64,000 nt of DNA from Hippasteria phrygiana (lineage: Eukaryota > Echinodermata > Asteroidea > Valvatida > Goniasteridae), in assembly GCA_037893225.1 (NCBI GenBank), contig JAZGUH010000085.1, positions 1,054,001 to 1,118,000 on the forward strand, written 5' to 3'. This document shows, one piece after another, positions 30,615 through 62,460 of this stretch. The notes under the pieces were generated by a model. That model did not search any database. It saw only the letters and a list, made by a program, of their open reading frames with translations, and was not told where the DNA came from. Within the stretch, counting starts at the first letter, position 1, and each line of letters opens with the position of its first letter. The translations under genes and the position numbers were made by a program.

Positions 30615-30894
30615 GTGTGGGGAAAAAGGTATAAAAAACTTGTTCATCCAGTGATCGTACAATACTCTCCGCGGCTTTTCTTCAAAACGGTTTATGGTAT
30701 AAAGTTGTAACCTTGATTTAGCATCAACTAATTCAAAGGTGTACATATACATATCTATGGCGCCATGATGACGTCATCGGGTATCAAATACAACCGATTT
30801 CTGCTCAAAATCAAAATAATTACTTTTAACAAAAACTGTTCAAATGAATGGTGTGTTTACAATCTTCATGATTAGTAAGACATTGCCTTGGGCA

Positions 30895-31735
30895 ATATTT
30901 TTGCTTCCCGGGCAGCGAATTATTTTTTGCTAAACTACATCCGAATGGATTCATTGTTGAGCGCCCTCTATAATACTTTTAATATACGTACGCATGCGTT
31001 ATAGGGCTGGGTATATAATGCAATGAATTCTCAAGGTATGCTGAGCATTCCGATGGCCCAGTGGATACGGTGCTAAACCATGAGGCAGAAGGCACTGGGT
31101 TCCAGACATTACCAATTTTTTTTTCTTTTCAAATTTCTAATTTGAGGATTTTTTTAAAAGGGAAATAAAGTCCGGAATTTCATTACGTTCGAATTCATTT
31201 GTTTTCCTAATTCGGGGCTCCGGAGGATTTTTTTTTAAAGGGAAGTCAAGTCCGAAATCTCATAGCGTTAACCCCATTCGGATGTCGTTTGGGGAAAAAA
31301 ATCGCCCCCGGGCACGATGCTGTTTGACCTTTTTTCCGGTGTTACCTGAAGTGTAATGAATTTAATATAACTTGAAAACGGAAGTATTTCACTACACACA
31401 AACAAATTGTTAAAGTATTACGTTTATGCAACCTGCGACCTCCGGACTGCCGTTCCGGTGCTCTACCAGTCCTATGTTGGCGCTTCCCCCAAATTAGTCA
31501 ATATTTGTGTTCGTTGGGCGCTATGGTCAGAAGCCATAAACCCGTAATTGCCATGTGGCCAGGGATCACGCCCAAAGTCACGATACATTAGCAATGTTGC
31601 ATAAACGTAATACTTTAACAATTTGTTTGTGTGTAGTGAAATGCTTCCGTTTTCAAGTTATATTAAATTCATTACACTCCAGGTAACACCGGAAAAAAAG
31701 GTCAAACAGCATCGTGCCCGGGAAGCAAAAATATT
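30895..31735. mobile_element. Foldback inserted in DIRS remnant, tRNA-like piece in its loop
   Basis: Left arm (30895-30913 continued at 31314-31424) and right arm (31600-31735) are inverted copies, sharing GCACGATGCTGTTTGACC, GAATTTAATATAACTTGAAA and CACACAAACAAATTGTTAAA. The loop (31428-31545) holds part of the tRNA-like unit and its TATGTTGGCG flank. The left arm is interrupted by another MITE. Confidence 0.75.
30914..31306. mobile_element. 393-bp MITE nested in the foldback arm, CCCGGGC duplication
   Basis: Inverted ends of about 33 bp sharing ACATCCGAATGG, flanked by CCCGGGC at 30907-30913 and 31307-31313; the intact right arm of the host foldback carries this word once. Inside, 31048-31105 resembles a tRNA (GCCCAGTGGATACGGTGC and GCACTGGGTTCCAGAC). 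Confidence 0.8.
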
Positions 31736-32120
31736 GTCTTAAGGAGGCAATTAGAGGTTTCATAAAAGTTAGTGAAAACTACAGGAGCAAAAACTAAACC
31801 AAATGGCAAGCAAGTGAATTCGAACAAATTGTCCCTCCATCGAAAACGCAAATACTTGCGATGCTCCTTTGCAACAAAATATGCATCTTTCAACTGAAAC
31901 AAATTAATGCCATAAAACACCGAGGCCGTATTAAGTTGCAGTGCGAACTGAATAGTTTCCATTTTGAAATGGTAACAGGCCACTGATTTGTTCAATTCTC
32001 GAATACTGATAATCGGCCGAAAAGATCTTTCCTTTTTGGAGAGAAGCTTACTTATTTCCGCCGAAATAGTGTCAATCTCATTTTTAGAAAACACAATTTG
32101 GTTTGGTTGATATACAATTG
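31728..32120 (-). pseudogene. DIRS-type reverse-transcriptase fragment
   Basis: Reads FRPIISIRELNKSVACYHFK, METIQFALQ, NLFQLKDAYFVAKEHRKYLR and LFEFTCLPFGLVFAPVVFT. These strings match the finger and palm of DIRS/Ngaro-type reverse transcriptases (HFKME, LKDAYF, HRKYLRF, CLPFGL). After VVFT a frameshift is needed to keep similarity (MKPLIASLRQ) up to the foldback at 31735. The catalytic YxDD region is not present. The missing and shifted parts show it is dead. Confidence 0.8.
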
Positions 32121-32150
32121 ACAGGTTGCCAAGTGTTCGTCGGCAAAATC

Positions 32151-32198
32151 TATATCAGTCCGGGAAAAGTTGTCGAATTCGTACTTTTCCTGGACTGA
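32151..32198. repeat. Hairpin between the DIRS fragments
   Basis: ATATCAGTCCGGGAAAAG pairs with CTTTTCCTGGACTGATAT around a short loop. Confidence 0.75.
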
Positions 32199-32589
32199 TA
32201 TGATAATACTGTATAGCATCTAGAACCCACTTGTCATAAGTTATTGTTTGCCATAATGGCTACACAGTAATATGCTACATTGTCCAGATGCGGTATTAAT
32301 TGCGGTACCGCTGCGGCGCCGCATTCCGTCAAACCTGCTGATAAATGGGAAAGTCAGCATTTGAGGTCAAAACTGGAACTTGGAGCTCATTATTTAAAGC
32401 CCAGTCGGCTTGCCAAAGATTTGACAGAACATGGTTAAAAAAACGGTTTACCCTACTACCCTACTAACGCTGGGCGTTAATGCTGGTACTGCAAGAAAAC
32501 AGCATTACCGCAATTGATACCGCTTTCAGACGATATGAAATGACCCCTAGTCTACGTGCAATTTTGCCAGTTTTCAGTTACTCACCAGT

Positions 32590-33110
32590 TTCTTGCTTGG
32601 TAAATCTACTTTTTGGCTTCTATGGCTGTGGTTTGTCGGTCCATCGAAATCCATGGTTCATGCTGCAACGCAGAAATTTGTTGAGGTCAGGCTTAATTAA
32701 CTCGCGTCTTCTCATATTGAGCTCGTGGTTGGCATCGAACACAGCTACTGCATTCAACAGTTTGGTGATTTCACCCTTTATGTCTAGATCTCCAGTGTGG
32801 TAGGCACTATTCCCTTCATGAGTGCCCGATGCTCTATTTGAAGTTTTATGTCTTGTGACCGAGTTTTCGGCTTCAACGATCTCTGTAAGTCTGGATTTTC
32901 TCGTGTGAATTCCAATTTTTGTTTTACGTTAATTGGTCGTTGGCAGGCATTTACATTTTCGGCAGCCTTCCCTGTAGCAATTGTTTCGCACCATTTTGTG
33001 AATGGCCGAAGTCACTCTATCATTGACTGCAGGTCGCTTTGCGGATGGTTGTTTAAATGTTTCCAATTGCTTCTGCCATTATGGCCAGCTTTTCCGTGAT
33101 GGCGGGAAAT
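32590..33110 (-). pseudogene. DIRS gag-like (ORF1) remnant
   Basis: The minus strand reads IKGEITKLLNAVAVFDANHE, LNMRRRELIKPDLNKFLR and, before a stop, KQPSAKRPAVNDRV. The pattern ANHELNxxRRxxLKPDLN is common in the first ORF of DIRS-like elements (from memory). A stop at about 32940 and a change of composition mark it as broken. It lies upstream of the reverse-transcriptase piece in the same orientation, as expected for one element. Confidence 0.55.
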
Positions 33111-33544
33111 TCTTGCCAAGAAACCGTCTTGGGCTTACGGGTCTCCTCTTTTGGTTTGACCGAATCGTCTTGGTTCGTGCCCTTAGTATCCTGCTAGGTG
33201 TTCAACTCGTCAACTGTTTCCGACGGCAGCAACCAATTCTAAGAAATCTGTCTACTGGATATCCATTGGGATGTTTATAAGCCGTACATATCATATACAC
33301 TGTGTGATTTATTCCGGCGCAGAAAAAAATGACGCGTGCAGGGCGTGGTGGTCCTTTATAGGGAAGAGATTCTTTTCAAGATCTCTCGACCGTGACTAAT
33401 CGCTCCGAAGCCGAGGTGATGATGGTAGGAATTCTTCTTTGTATAATCGGTGAAAATGTCATGGAAATCTATTCATGCAAGCCAGAGATGTAAACGTTAC
33501 AAATGAACCGTTCACGGATGCCAAAGGTATTCTTTATTTTCAAA

Positions 33545-33720
33545 GTGAACAAAAAAACTGGCAGGAGCGGGATTCGAACCTGCGACCTCCGGAATACCGT
33601 ACCGGCGCTCAACCAACTGAGCTATCTTGCCCTATATATATGGCGGTCTCCCAAATTGTCAGTAGGCCCCCCTATCTTTGTTCGGGTGGGCGCTAGTCAG
33701 CGCTAGTCAGAAGTCATATT
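33545..33720 (-). mobile_element. tRNA-like SINE unit with flanks
   Basis: The minus-strand tRNA-like unit 33559-33632 (GGATTCGAACCTGCG box, CAACCAACTGAGCTATCTT box) is followed by TGGCGGTCTCCCAAATTGTC and GGGCGCTAGTCAGAAGTCAT, flanks shared with copies at 43515, 54416 and 56547. Confidence 0.7.
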
Positions 33721-33899
33721 TTTATTGAGTAAATAATCATATATCAAGGTGCCCTTTAAGTTACCTCACAGGGAAATGATCAGAGTTGGAATCTATAAAA
33801 GTCTATTTGGTTTGTTGCCCGTCTAATCGTCGATAATCACACAATTGACTTTAAAATCTGAAATGGTCAACATTTTTGGCAGCCGGTACCATAAATTAT

Positions 33900-34165
33900 G
33901 ACACTTTTTATTAGTGGGGGAAATTGTAATTTTTGTTTAATATGAAAATGCATTGTTTTAGCACTGCAATAGACACAAAGAAATTCATCTATTTGTGTAA
34001 ATATTCTTGTATTTGTGTAAATATTTTATATGTGTGTGTAAATAATCATTTTGTATTCGTGTACATGTTCATTTTTAAATACAAAATGCATGCAGGGCCC
34101 CCAATGGAAACCAGGGCACACTCTGGGTAAAGAAATGTAATTAATAAATAAATAAAGACAAAATG
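33900..34165 (+). mobile_element. Non-LTR retrotransposon 3' end
   Basis: GGGCCCCCAATGGAAACCAG followed by GGCACACTCTGGGTAAAG and a (TAAA)n tail. GxCCCCxxTGGAAACCAG near a TAAA tail is a common CR1/Jockey-like 3' end. No coding sequence remains. Confidence 0.55.
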
Positions 34166-36429
34166 TGAATTGTTACATATGAAAGTTTAATTATCACACA
34201 CATAATGTTCATAGCAACTTAAAAGTACAACAGTCTGAATGTCTTATACCCAGGGCATTACCTTTTTTTTCTTTCTTCGAACAAGTTTTACAAAATGTGT
34301 ATGAGATTGCAGTAATTATCTTACGAGATGAAAATGTTCGTCTAATATACCCAACAGTCTATATCCACATTGCATTGCCTATAAACATTATTGTCATGTA
34401 CAAAATGGGGAAATACTTAACATACATTTATTCGGTTCAGCTATGAATATTCACAGGTACAGTACATACTATTACTAAGCAACTCAGAAGGCAAATGTGA
34501 AGACAAAGGTGTATGCAAAATTAACAAGAGTATATCGTCAAGCCTTAAAGTTATAAAATTAATAAATATTACCAACTTGAGACATCAAAAACTATTTTAT
34601 CTTCCTCTATTACAAAAGCGGTTTTCTGATTAATATCTTTTCAACTTTTCAGGAGACATCTGACAAATTAGTATCTATAAGCTGAAATAGAACAAACGCA
34701 TTAACAATGGCTTATTATATTTTTAATCTTCATTTCCGATTATATACCAATGAATGTTAATTATATCTTACTTTGAGCACCACCTAGTAATGAAAAGTTA
34801 CCAGAATGCCTAGGTACATGATTCTGATATTTTGCAGTCATAGAGCTGTACTAAATGACTACAGCGGTAACTTCTCATTCCATCACGCAGACGCTTTGAA
34901 GCCGCCCTGGGCGCGGCCATGATGGAGGGTTGGCGTACCGTGTGTGCGACTGAAGAAAAGTTTTTATTAGCTGAAAACATCACTGCTTGGCCATTCTGCA
35001 TGCGTTTCCCGCACGCATCTGTAAACATCCAGAACTTTCACTTGGCAAAAGTGTCGCTTTATCCACGTACATTAAATTGGCGCCTTGCCATTGTTGAGAT
35101 CAACAATGCTGTGTTTTTGTTTACACATGAAAATCAGTACAAACCCAGACATGCAACAGCCGTAAAGCTGCACTAAGTTTTGAAGTTGCCATAGGTTTGT
35201 GCACAAACATGGACGCGCGCACACAGGCTTCACTCCGCACAGCGAGTAAGCCCTCTGGTAATTTAATAAAGCTGTATGGTTAGAACAGCATTAAAACCTT
35301 CCTTTTTGGTTCTACGTGGATCCAGTAATGCTTGCCTGTGCCAGAGACAATCCAGATACAAGAAGTAATTAAGGTGAAAAGCAAAAAAAATATTCCAAGA
35401 CAAAGAATCGGTTAAAAAAAAAATCCCAAGCGCCATTAATTTGAAGTCCAGCGTAATTTGTTTATCTTGAACAAGGGTGTATCTTGCTTTTGGTCACATT
35501 ACCATTAAACTGAAGGTAATGACTAATAATTAGAGCACAAATGATGTCTGGAATGAGCATTTTCCCACACACACAGGAACTAAAGAGAAGTTAAACGACC
35601 TACCCAATGTGGAAAGAATGTAATGTAGCTAGTACACACATTCTTATTTTGTACAATAACAGGCTTGTCCAAATTCAATTAAATGTTTTGTCTATTAAAA
35701 AAAACATTTTTTCATTCACAAAAATGTTTTGTTGTGGTACTACTCATTCTTGTGGGAAGGTGAAGGGGAATCCTCCAATAGTTTGGTCTTCCAATTGACA
35801 AAACAAAAAAATAGAACATTAGTGTATTTGTATCTAACCCAAACAAAATCATTTAAAATTTTGCTTGAATTATTTTCTTTTGTACTGTCGGTATTTATAA
35901 ATGTGGGGATTTATTACTGTACCATACTGCTAATAAATCTCTCCATTTACGCTTTGTCCAAAAAAAGAGAGCGGAACTTGTAAACAAAAGCTGCAAGTGT
36001 GTCTTTTTCCTGAAACCATGGATAATGAAAAAATACAGAATTACATAATAAATCAAACAATTAATTTGTTTTGGGTAAAAATTTGAAAAACTAAGTTTTC
36101 AGAGTTTCCTTAATTGTCTTGTTTGATTTCACAAGTCTGCTTTTCTTTGCTTAAAAACAAACAAACATCATCTGAAACATTTTCTTTTTTAGAAAACAAA
36201 CTTTTCTTTATTTTTCTTCTTGTTTGTGTCCACAGTGCTGAAACTCCACAAACATAAATACTAGGAGCTTATTGAGATGCAAATCATAAAAACAAAATCA
36301 ACTTCACTTTTTACAAATATCACAGTAAAACCCAAACTGGCCATTTGATAATCCTCACAAAAGTTGTATGTAACGTAAACAAAAAAATACAAAATTATAC
36401 ACACTATCAGAATGCTGTCAAGGCATCCA
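34166..36429. other. No gene seen; few repeats
   Basis: AT-rich sequence with unusually few foldbacks. At 34880-34925 the minus strand has a short GC-rich patch with an ATG in the context CATCATGGCCGCG, which could be a promoter-proximal first exon, but no continuing exon could be found. Confidence 0.4.
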
Positions 36430-36565
36430 ACTTTTCCATGCTAAATAATTTAGTATTAATTAAAACCCTCCTGTTCTCAAGGCCAAAATGGAGCCAGCTA
36501 CCCTACATATCAAAACCTATGAAGTGACAGATTGAAACACACACAAACTGTGAGTTGGTGTTTAG
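36430..36565 (-). repeat. Dispersed repeat, copy 2
   Basis: Reverse-oriented match to 1565-1690 (AAACACACACAAACTGTGAG, GTTGGTGTTT, CCTCCTGTTCTC). Confidence 0.7.
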
Positions 36566-37078
36566 AGTTTTTGATAGAGGCTGTGATAGTTATAAGTATA
36601 GGAGGATTAAGTGTCACAAACATTATTTTTTGCTTGGGCTAATTCCACAAAACTTTTCAAAAAGGAAAACTTCAGCCTTTATATTTTAGATATTGTCCAC
36701 ATTCTTATCACATTCCAGTACTGGATAATTTGTCTCAAGGTAAAACTCATCTAGCTTACAATGTATCTATTTCACCCTGTGTTTTTGGTGTGTTTTTTGG
36801 TGTCAAATTGACTACAAACTTGAAACTAAGACTAACGCTAAATACTCTTCATCTACCCAAAGATATTTGTCTACGCCCATAAACAAACACATGAGGGGAA
36901 AAAAAAATAAGGATGGCGCAAAAAGACAAAATTCTGCACTGGACACACAAAGCTGAATTGGCCCCATATATTTTAAGTCCTTTCTACATGTACTTATTTG
37001 CTTACTATCGCTGTGAACTCGGCAAAATCTGATTAATACCTATGGCATTGAAAGCATGTAAAATGTGTTCAAGTTTAA

Positions 37079-37412
37079 GGGAAAGCATCCCTATTTAATC
37101 AGGCGGTACTATCAGCAGTACCACTGTGATTGCCGAGGTACCACATGCAGTGCTTTGCAAATGAAAACCTTTGAATACTTATATAAACATGAAGTCAAAA
37201 CATAAAGTGGAAAACTCATTTAACTCATTGCCAGTCCTGAATTATTCTTTGACGAAACCACACACGTGTAGTCAGAAATCAAGAATAGGGTCATTAAAAA
37301 AAAAAAAAACACGGTACTGCTAATAATACCGCCCTGTTTAAAAGGATGTCTTCCCTTATGTTAGTAGGTGAGCCCTGTTTAAAAGGATGTCTTCCCTTAT
37401 GTTAGTAGGTGA
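37079..37412. mobile_element. Foldback with duplicated right arm
   Basis: GGGAAAGCATCCC and CGGTACTATCAGCAGTACC at the left (37079-37122) pair with GGTACTGCTAATAATACCG and GGATGTCTTCCC at the right. The 41-bp unit GCCCTGTTTAAAAGGATGTC and on is present twice in exact tandem (37331-37371, 37372-37412). Confidence 0.75.
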
Positions 37413-37558
37413 TTCACCATAAGGCATCATACAGAATCAACAACTCCCAATATGCCTTTCTTAATATTTATTCAAATTTGGGCTGAAATCGAGGCTAGAG
37501 GCATCTCTCGCCGAAAAGCTCTTCCGCAACGCATATTAGTAATACATGGGCAATGCGT

Positions 37559-37773
37559 ATACTCAAAAAAATAATGCACCTATCAATTGTTCCCACCACG
37601 GACGTCGGGATTAAAAAAAAAATTTTCATGCCCTGGGGTGGGGACTTTGGTCATGTTTTAAGTGGAACCTATACTTTTGTACAGGAGAATGGTGCCCCAG
37701 GCGACAAAACAGTGGGGGCCGGGGGGGGGGGGGGGGGGGGGGGAAATCAATTGATAGGTGCATTATTTTGAGC
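37559..37773. mobile_element. Foldback with a run of 23 G
   Basis: TAATGCACCTATCAATTG at the left and CAATTGATAGGTGCATTA at the right, with G x 23 at 37721-37743 just inside the right arm. The left arm has no matching C run. Confidence 0.8.
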
Positions 37774-38119
37774 ACACACATGCAACCCCTATGCATTACT
37801 ATTATCCATCGGGGAAGAGATTTTCACTGAGAAATGCCCCTAGCCTTGTTTTCAATTCAAATTTGCATAAATATTCAGAAAGGCATATATCAAACACGAG
37901 CCCATTATTCATGGCACTTGTTGAGCACAAGATATATTTTGCTGACCGAACTTTCATGCACTTCACGGGGACCATAAACTGCTTGCTAACGTCTAAACAT
38001 TTGAACCAAGGATAAGCATTGGCTGTGAAATATGTGAAAAAGGGTAGCACAGCTTTTCTTCTGTAGTGAGCCTAACTTTTCTGCTAACCATTAAATGTAG
38101 TGTACACGATTGGTAATCC

Positions 38120-38650
38120 TCCAAAATCTTTTTTACTGAATTATTATGAAATACCTTACTAAAGTTAACAGCAATCATCCTGTGAAATGATGGCCCCTGT
38201 GTGCTGTCGTTTTAAAAAAAAATTGAGATTTATACTGTTTTTCTAACGATTGTTCTGCGTAACAATCGTTGGAAAGAAATAACAGATTTTAAAAAATACT
38301 GCCCTCTATTGACCAAATGTAGTTAGTCCGCACTGCGTCTAAAATGGGTTAGCAATCCGAAAACGGGCGCAAGGTTGCAATTACAGTACAAGTGTGTGTC
38401 GCGTAGTGCACCGAAGCGACAAGTTGTAACCAGTCGGCTCGCGTAGTTATGTGACTTATTTTACAAGAGGGCGCTATCACAAATCCAGTTAACTGCCGCC
38501 CGATGGTTGAAAACGACTGCCGTTTTTCTCTCTTTTTTTGTGCACCATCCAACAACGCAAAACTTTGAACAGGTCAGTGAAACGATATTTCCTATAAAAT
38601 ACCAACCCCCAAATCCGCCCATTTCTTAAAATTGCAGCAATGACCAATCA
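38120..38650 (+). mobile_element. CATCCTGTGAAATGATGG repeat, copy 2
   Basis: Same family as 24650-25055, with an AACGATTGTTCTGCGTAACA hairpin and a GC-richer middle (38330-38540). Confidence 0.6.
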
Positions 38651-38974
38651 TGCACACATCCTTTAAGCAGCTTTATGACATTGACCCATGCAGGTTCTGA
38701 TATATTCAGAACGAAATCCCAGTTTAAATCGGTGCACAATAATCCCCAGGTACACCTTCAGAGGGACATTTTTTACATTGCGTATTTAATATGTCTAACG
38801 TGGAAATTTGAGGAAATGGTGTACAGACCAACTCGCTAATGGAACCATAACTGAGGTGGTGTTTTTATTCTCAGCATCACGCATTCATTTTCTGCCTTCT
38901 CAAGGTTCCTTTAACCTCTGACCTTTGACATGTTCCACAATGCACACATGGGAGTACAAGCAACACCACCTCAA

Positions 38975-39168
38975 TTTCATAGAGCTGCTTAAGCCAAAAA
39001 AAAAATTATCAAGCTCAAAAAAACCTTGCTAAGTAAAATCAAGTTACCAGCCAAAACTCCATGTGATTTATACTGCTTGTGACTGGTATTCAGTTGTTTG
39101 CTTAGCATAATTGTTTTCCTACTAAAGCAAATTTGTGTGCTTGAGCAGTTCTATAAAATTGACCCCTG
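38975..39168. mobile_element. MITE with GGCCAATTTCA-type ends (copy 2)
   Basis: TCAATTTCATAGAGCTGCTTA at left and GCAGTTCTATAAAATTGACC at right, with GCTTAGCATAA inside. More decayed than copy 1. Confidence 0.65.
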
Positions 39169-39943
39169 GTGCAAGAAAAGGTTTAAGCCAAGCCGACAGC
39201 CGTTTCATGTGGAATAGAATATCTGCAGTTCTACATTGCAAAAAAAAATCACAATCATGCAGCTACACTGTGTAATGTAAGAAATGTGATTTGTTTTCAT
39301 CATTTTGTCAGATATAATAACTCGACATTAAAAGTGTTTGACCTCTGTACACGTATATATACACACACTAACTCTGAAACCAGTCTGTGTTGCCTTGGAA
39401 ACCAATGCTGTGAAATCATCACTCCGCTATGTAGCCATCGAGCGTGTTTGACTATCTTACAAATAAATACAAAGTCCAATAAATAAATACAAACATTTCT
39501 TTTGCTGATAACCGTCTCATCCCGTCTGGCGAAGTATCAAAGGCAAAAACCAGACAAGATTTAGCCGTGCACGAGGCCCAGTTTTATGGAATTCTTATTA
39601 TGTCAGATTCTGTGCTAACGGCCTGCGATTCTGCGCTAACTACATTTAGCGAAGAAATTCTGCGATAATCCCGTAAGCAAAGAATCAACAGTTACGGGAT
39701 GTACGCACGTGCTTAAGCTGAAATCCCTTGCTAATCCGTGACGTATGGGCAATTTTGTTTGCTATCATTCATGATTTTTTGCTAACCGTTGTGGGTTCCA
39801 TGATATTAGTCCCTGGTACCCAGTCAAAAAGGTTCCCAATGAAGTCCGGATAATTATCCCATGTAGCCGAGTTAAAGAAAAAAAAATTGTTAAGTCCAAT
39901 TTGGCTAAACCAACAAGCATTCATCTCGTTTCAACAAAATTTG

Positions 39944-40262
39944 AATTGTTGTTCATATTGTTCGTAAAGGTCCGCATCGGTGCATCAATATGCAAGTGTG
40001 TTCAGTGAGCTCTATAGCTTTACGGTGTAAGTTGCATTTTCGCAAGCATCATAAGCGTTGTTAACCTGTTATGGTTTTCCGTGTACCCATTTCATTTTGA
40101 AAATTCCCCACAAATGACATTAAGAAACTTTCTTTCTGCATTGTCTGAGAAATTACTAAGTAATATGTTATTTCGGTTACGGGTACTCGATTCCATAATC
40201 TGAAACCGGTTCCTGACATTAGCAGTCGGTTACTCGGGTACCCGGTTCGGATGTACAGCCTT
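39944..40262. mobile_element. Repeat with GGTACTCGATTCC end, copy 2
   Basis: Matches 3727-4026 in the same orientation. It ends ACTCGGGTACCCGGTTCGGA and TGTACAGCCTTA. Confidence 0.65.
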
Positions 40263-41110
40263 AATGCATTCCAGTGCCTTACCCTTGTCTGAGATAGACC
40301 GCGACTCCAGACTACAGGTTTATTTCAACCTTTCTCAACTTTCCTCTTAACTCGCAAATATAACCAGCTGGACTACTTTTCCCAAACTATGTCGCCCCAA
40401 ACTATGTAGCCCAAGCTCCACTCTTAAAAATTTCTGCACAGCCCACAGCAACAGAAAAAGCAATAGGCTCGAGTGACTATTCAACTCCAACATCAGAATC
40501 GCGATTCCTTTTTGTTTAAGGAGTCGACTCCTTCAAGTAGCCAAATTCTGCTTCCTTGCAGTAGATTCCAGGCAATGCCCAATGATTCTGAAACTATCCA
40601 ATTTAAAAAAAAAAATGGATTGAAAGATTGCCGATTTCCTGAAAAGACCAGAGGTAATACTTCACAGAGTCCACTGTTACATCCATGAAATCAACCACGA
40701 CGTAGCGCAGATTATTTCTTTTACTAGCCGGCCCATTCATGAATATTTCAGCTGCCGTGGAGTCGAATCCAACTGATGCCTGGCGATTCTGATGACGAGA
40801 CGGAATCCCACCCCAAGCAGCACGTGTCCTCTGTAGAATCCACGGATGCTCTACCGACGCGCATATTTTTTGTGTACATGATATATGGAGTCAATTCCGA
40901 ATGGAACTGCGATTCCTGCACGGAGTTCGTGTCGACTCAAAAATGTTGGAGTCTCCAAGTCCTAAAAAAGAAATACAACCTGTGAAGTGGACCTGTGAGG
41001 CCCGATTTCCTCTCCCAGGCCCCAAACAATCCTAGGTCCAGCATCGGCTGGCTTTTGGCTCAAGGACCTTGAAGACTACTTGTCTTGGGACAGCAGTGTC
41101 TGGGGAACAT

Positions 41111-61700
<20,590 letters not shown>

Positions 61701-62149
61701 CTTTGGGTGTGAGAGTAAAGAAAATGCAACTGAGAATTGGCTTACAGGGGTGAGATTTGAGGGGAAAACAAAAAAACTAAGAAACATTCCGAGGCATTTC
61801 ATTTGTATAATATTGCTGAAAAATGCATACGAAAACTGCCGTTTCTACCAAAAGATACGGTTCAAATTTGCAAAACATAGGGTCATTAGAACTACAAGAA
61901 GACTTGTTTCAGGTTGCAGAGGTCATTTTTCAATGATAAAAACAATTTAAGACCCAAAAATATCCTGGAAATCTGGAAGACGTCTCGCCAAAAATCTGAA
62001 AAAAATCTCGCCCCTGAAATATGTTTCACCTGAAAGAACTTTCAACTAGGGATTAGTAAGTAGATGCATAATACACACACGCGTGTTTCAGTGCTGAATA
62101 CTCCCTTTTGTGACAGGGTGAAGTGTATTTTTTTTTTTTACTCATAACA

Positions 62150-62460
62150 AAAGTACTCAGCCCCTTGCGTCCAGCTGTTAATGATGGCGTGCTCATATGC
62201 CAAGATCAGGGCTGTGCAGCCAAGCATAAACGCAAACAATAGGCACCACACTGAATAGAGTGACCTATTCATCGCACTTGGAGCACCCCTTTTGTGTGAA
62301 CGAAAGCTTTGTTGGAAAAAGCTCTATCTATTCAGTACACTCCAGTTCAAGAACAATACTGTTGAAACATGAATGGATTGAGTATGTGCAGGAATGTGCC
62401 TATAAACGTCAACCTGCAGGTGGTCTTTTTCAAACCATGGCTTATGCCCGTGAGAGGTGA
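62150..62460 (+). mobile_element. Repeat with GAAAGCTTTGTTGGAAAAAG core, copy 3
   Basis: CCCCTTGCGTCCAGCTGTTA start, then AATAGGCACCACACTGAATA, GAAAGCTTTGTTGGAAAAAG and GATTGAGTATGTGCAGGAAT. The most complete of three copies. Confidence 0.7.

Noticed and set aside
34810..35176. Possible small gene around 34.9 kb (both strands open, ATG in good context)
   Set aside because: Neither translation resembles a known family, and no splice partner exon was found nearby.
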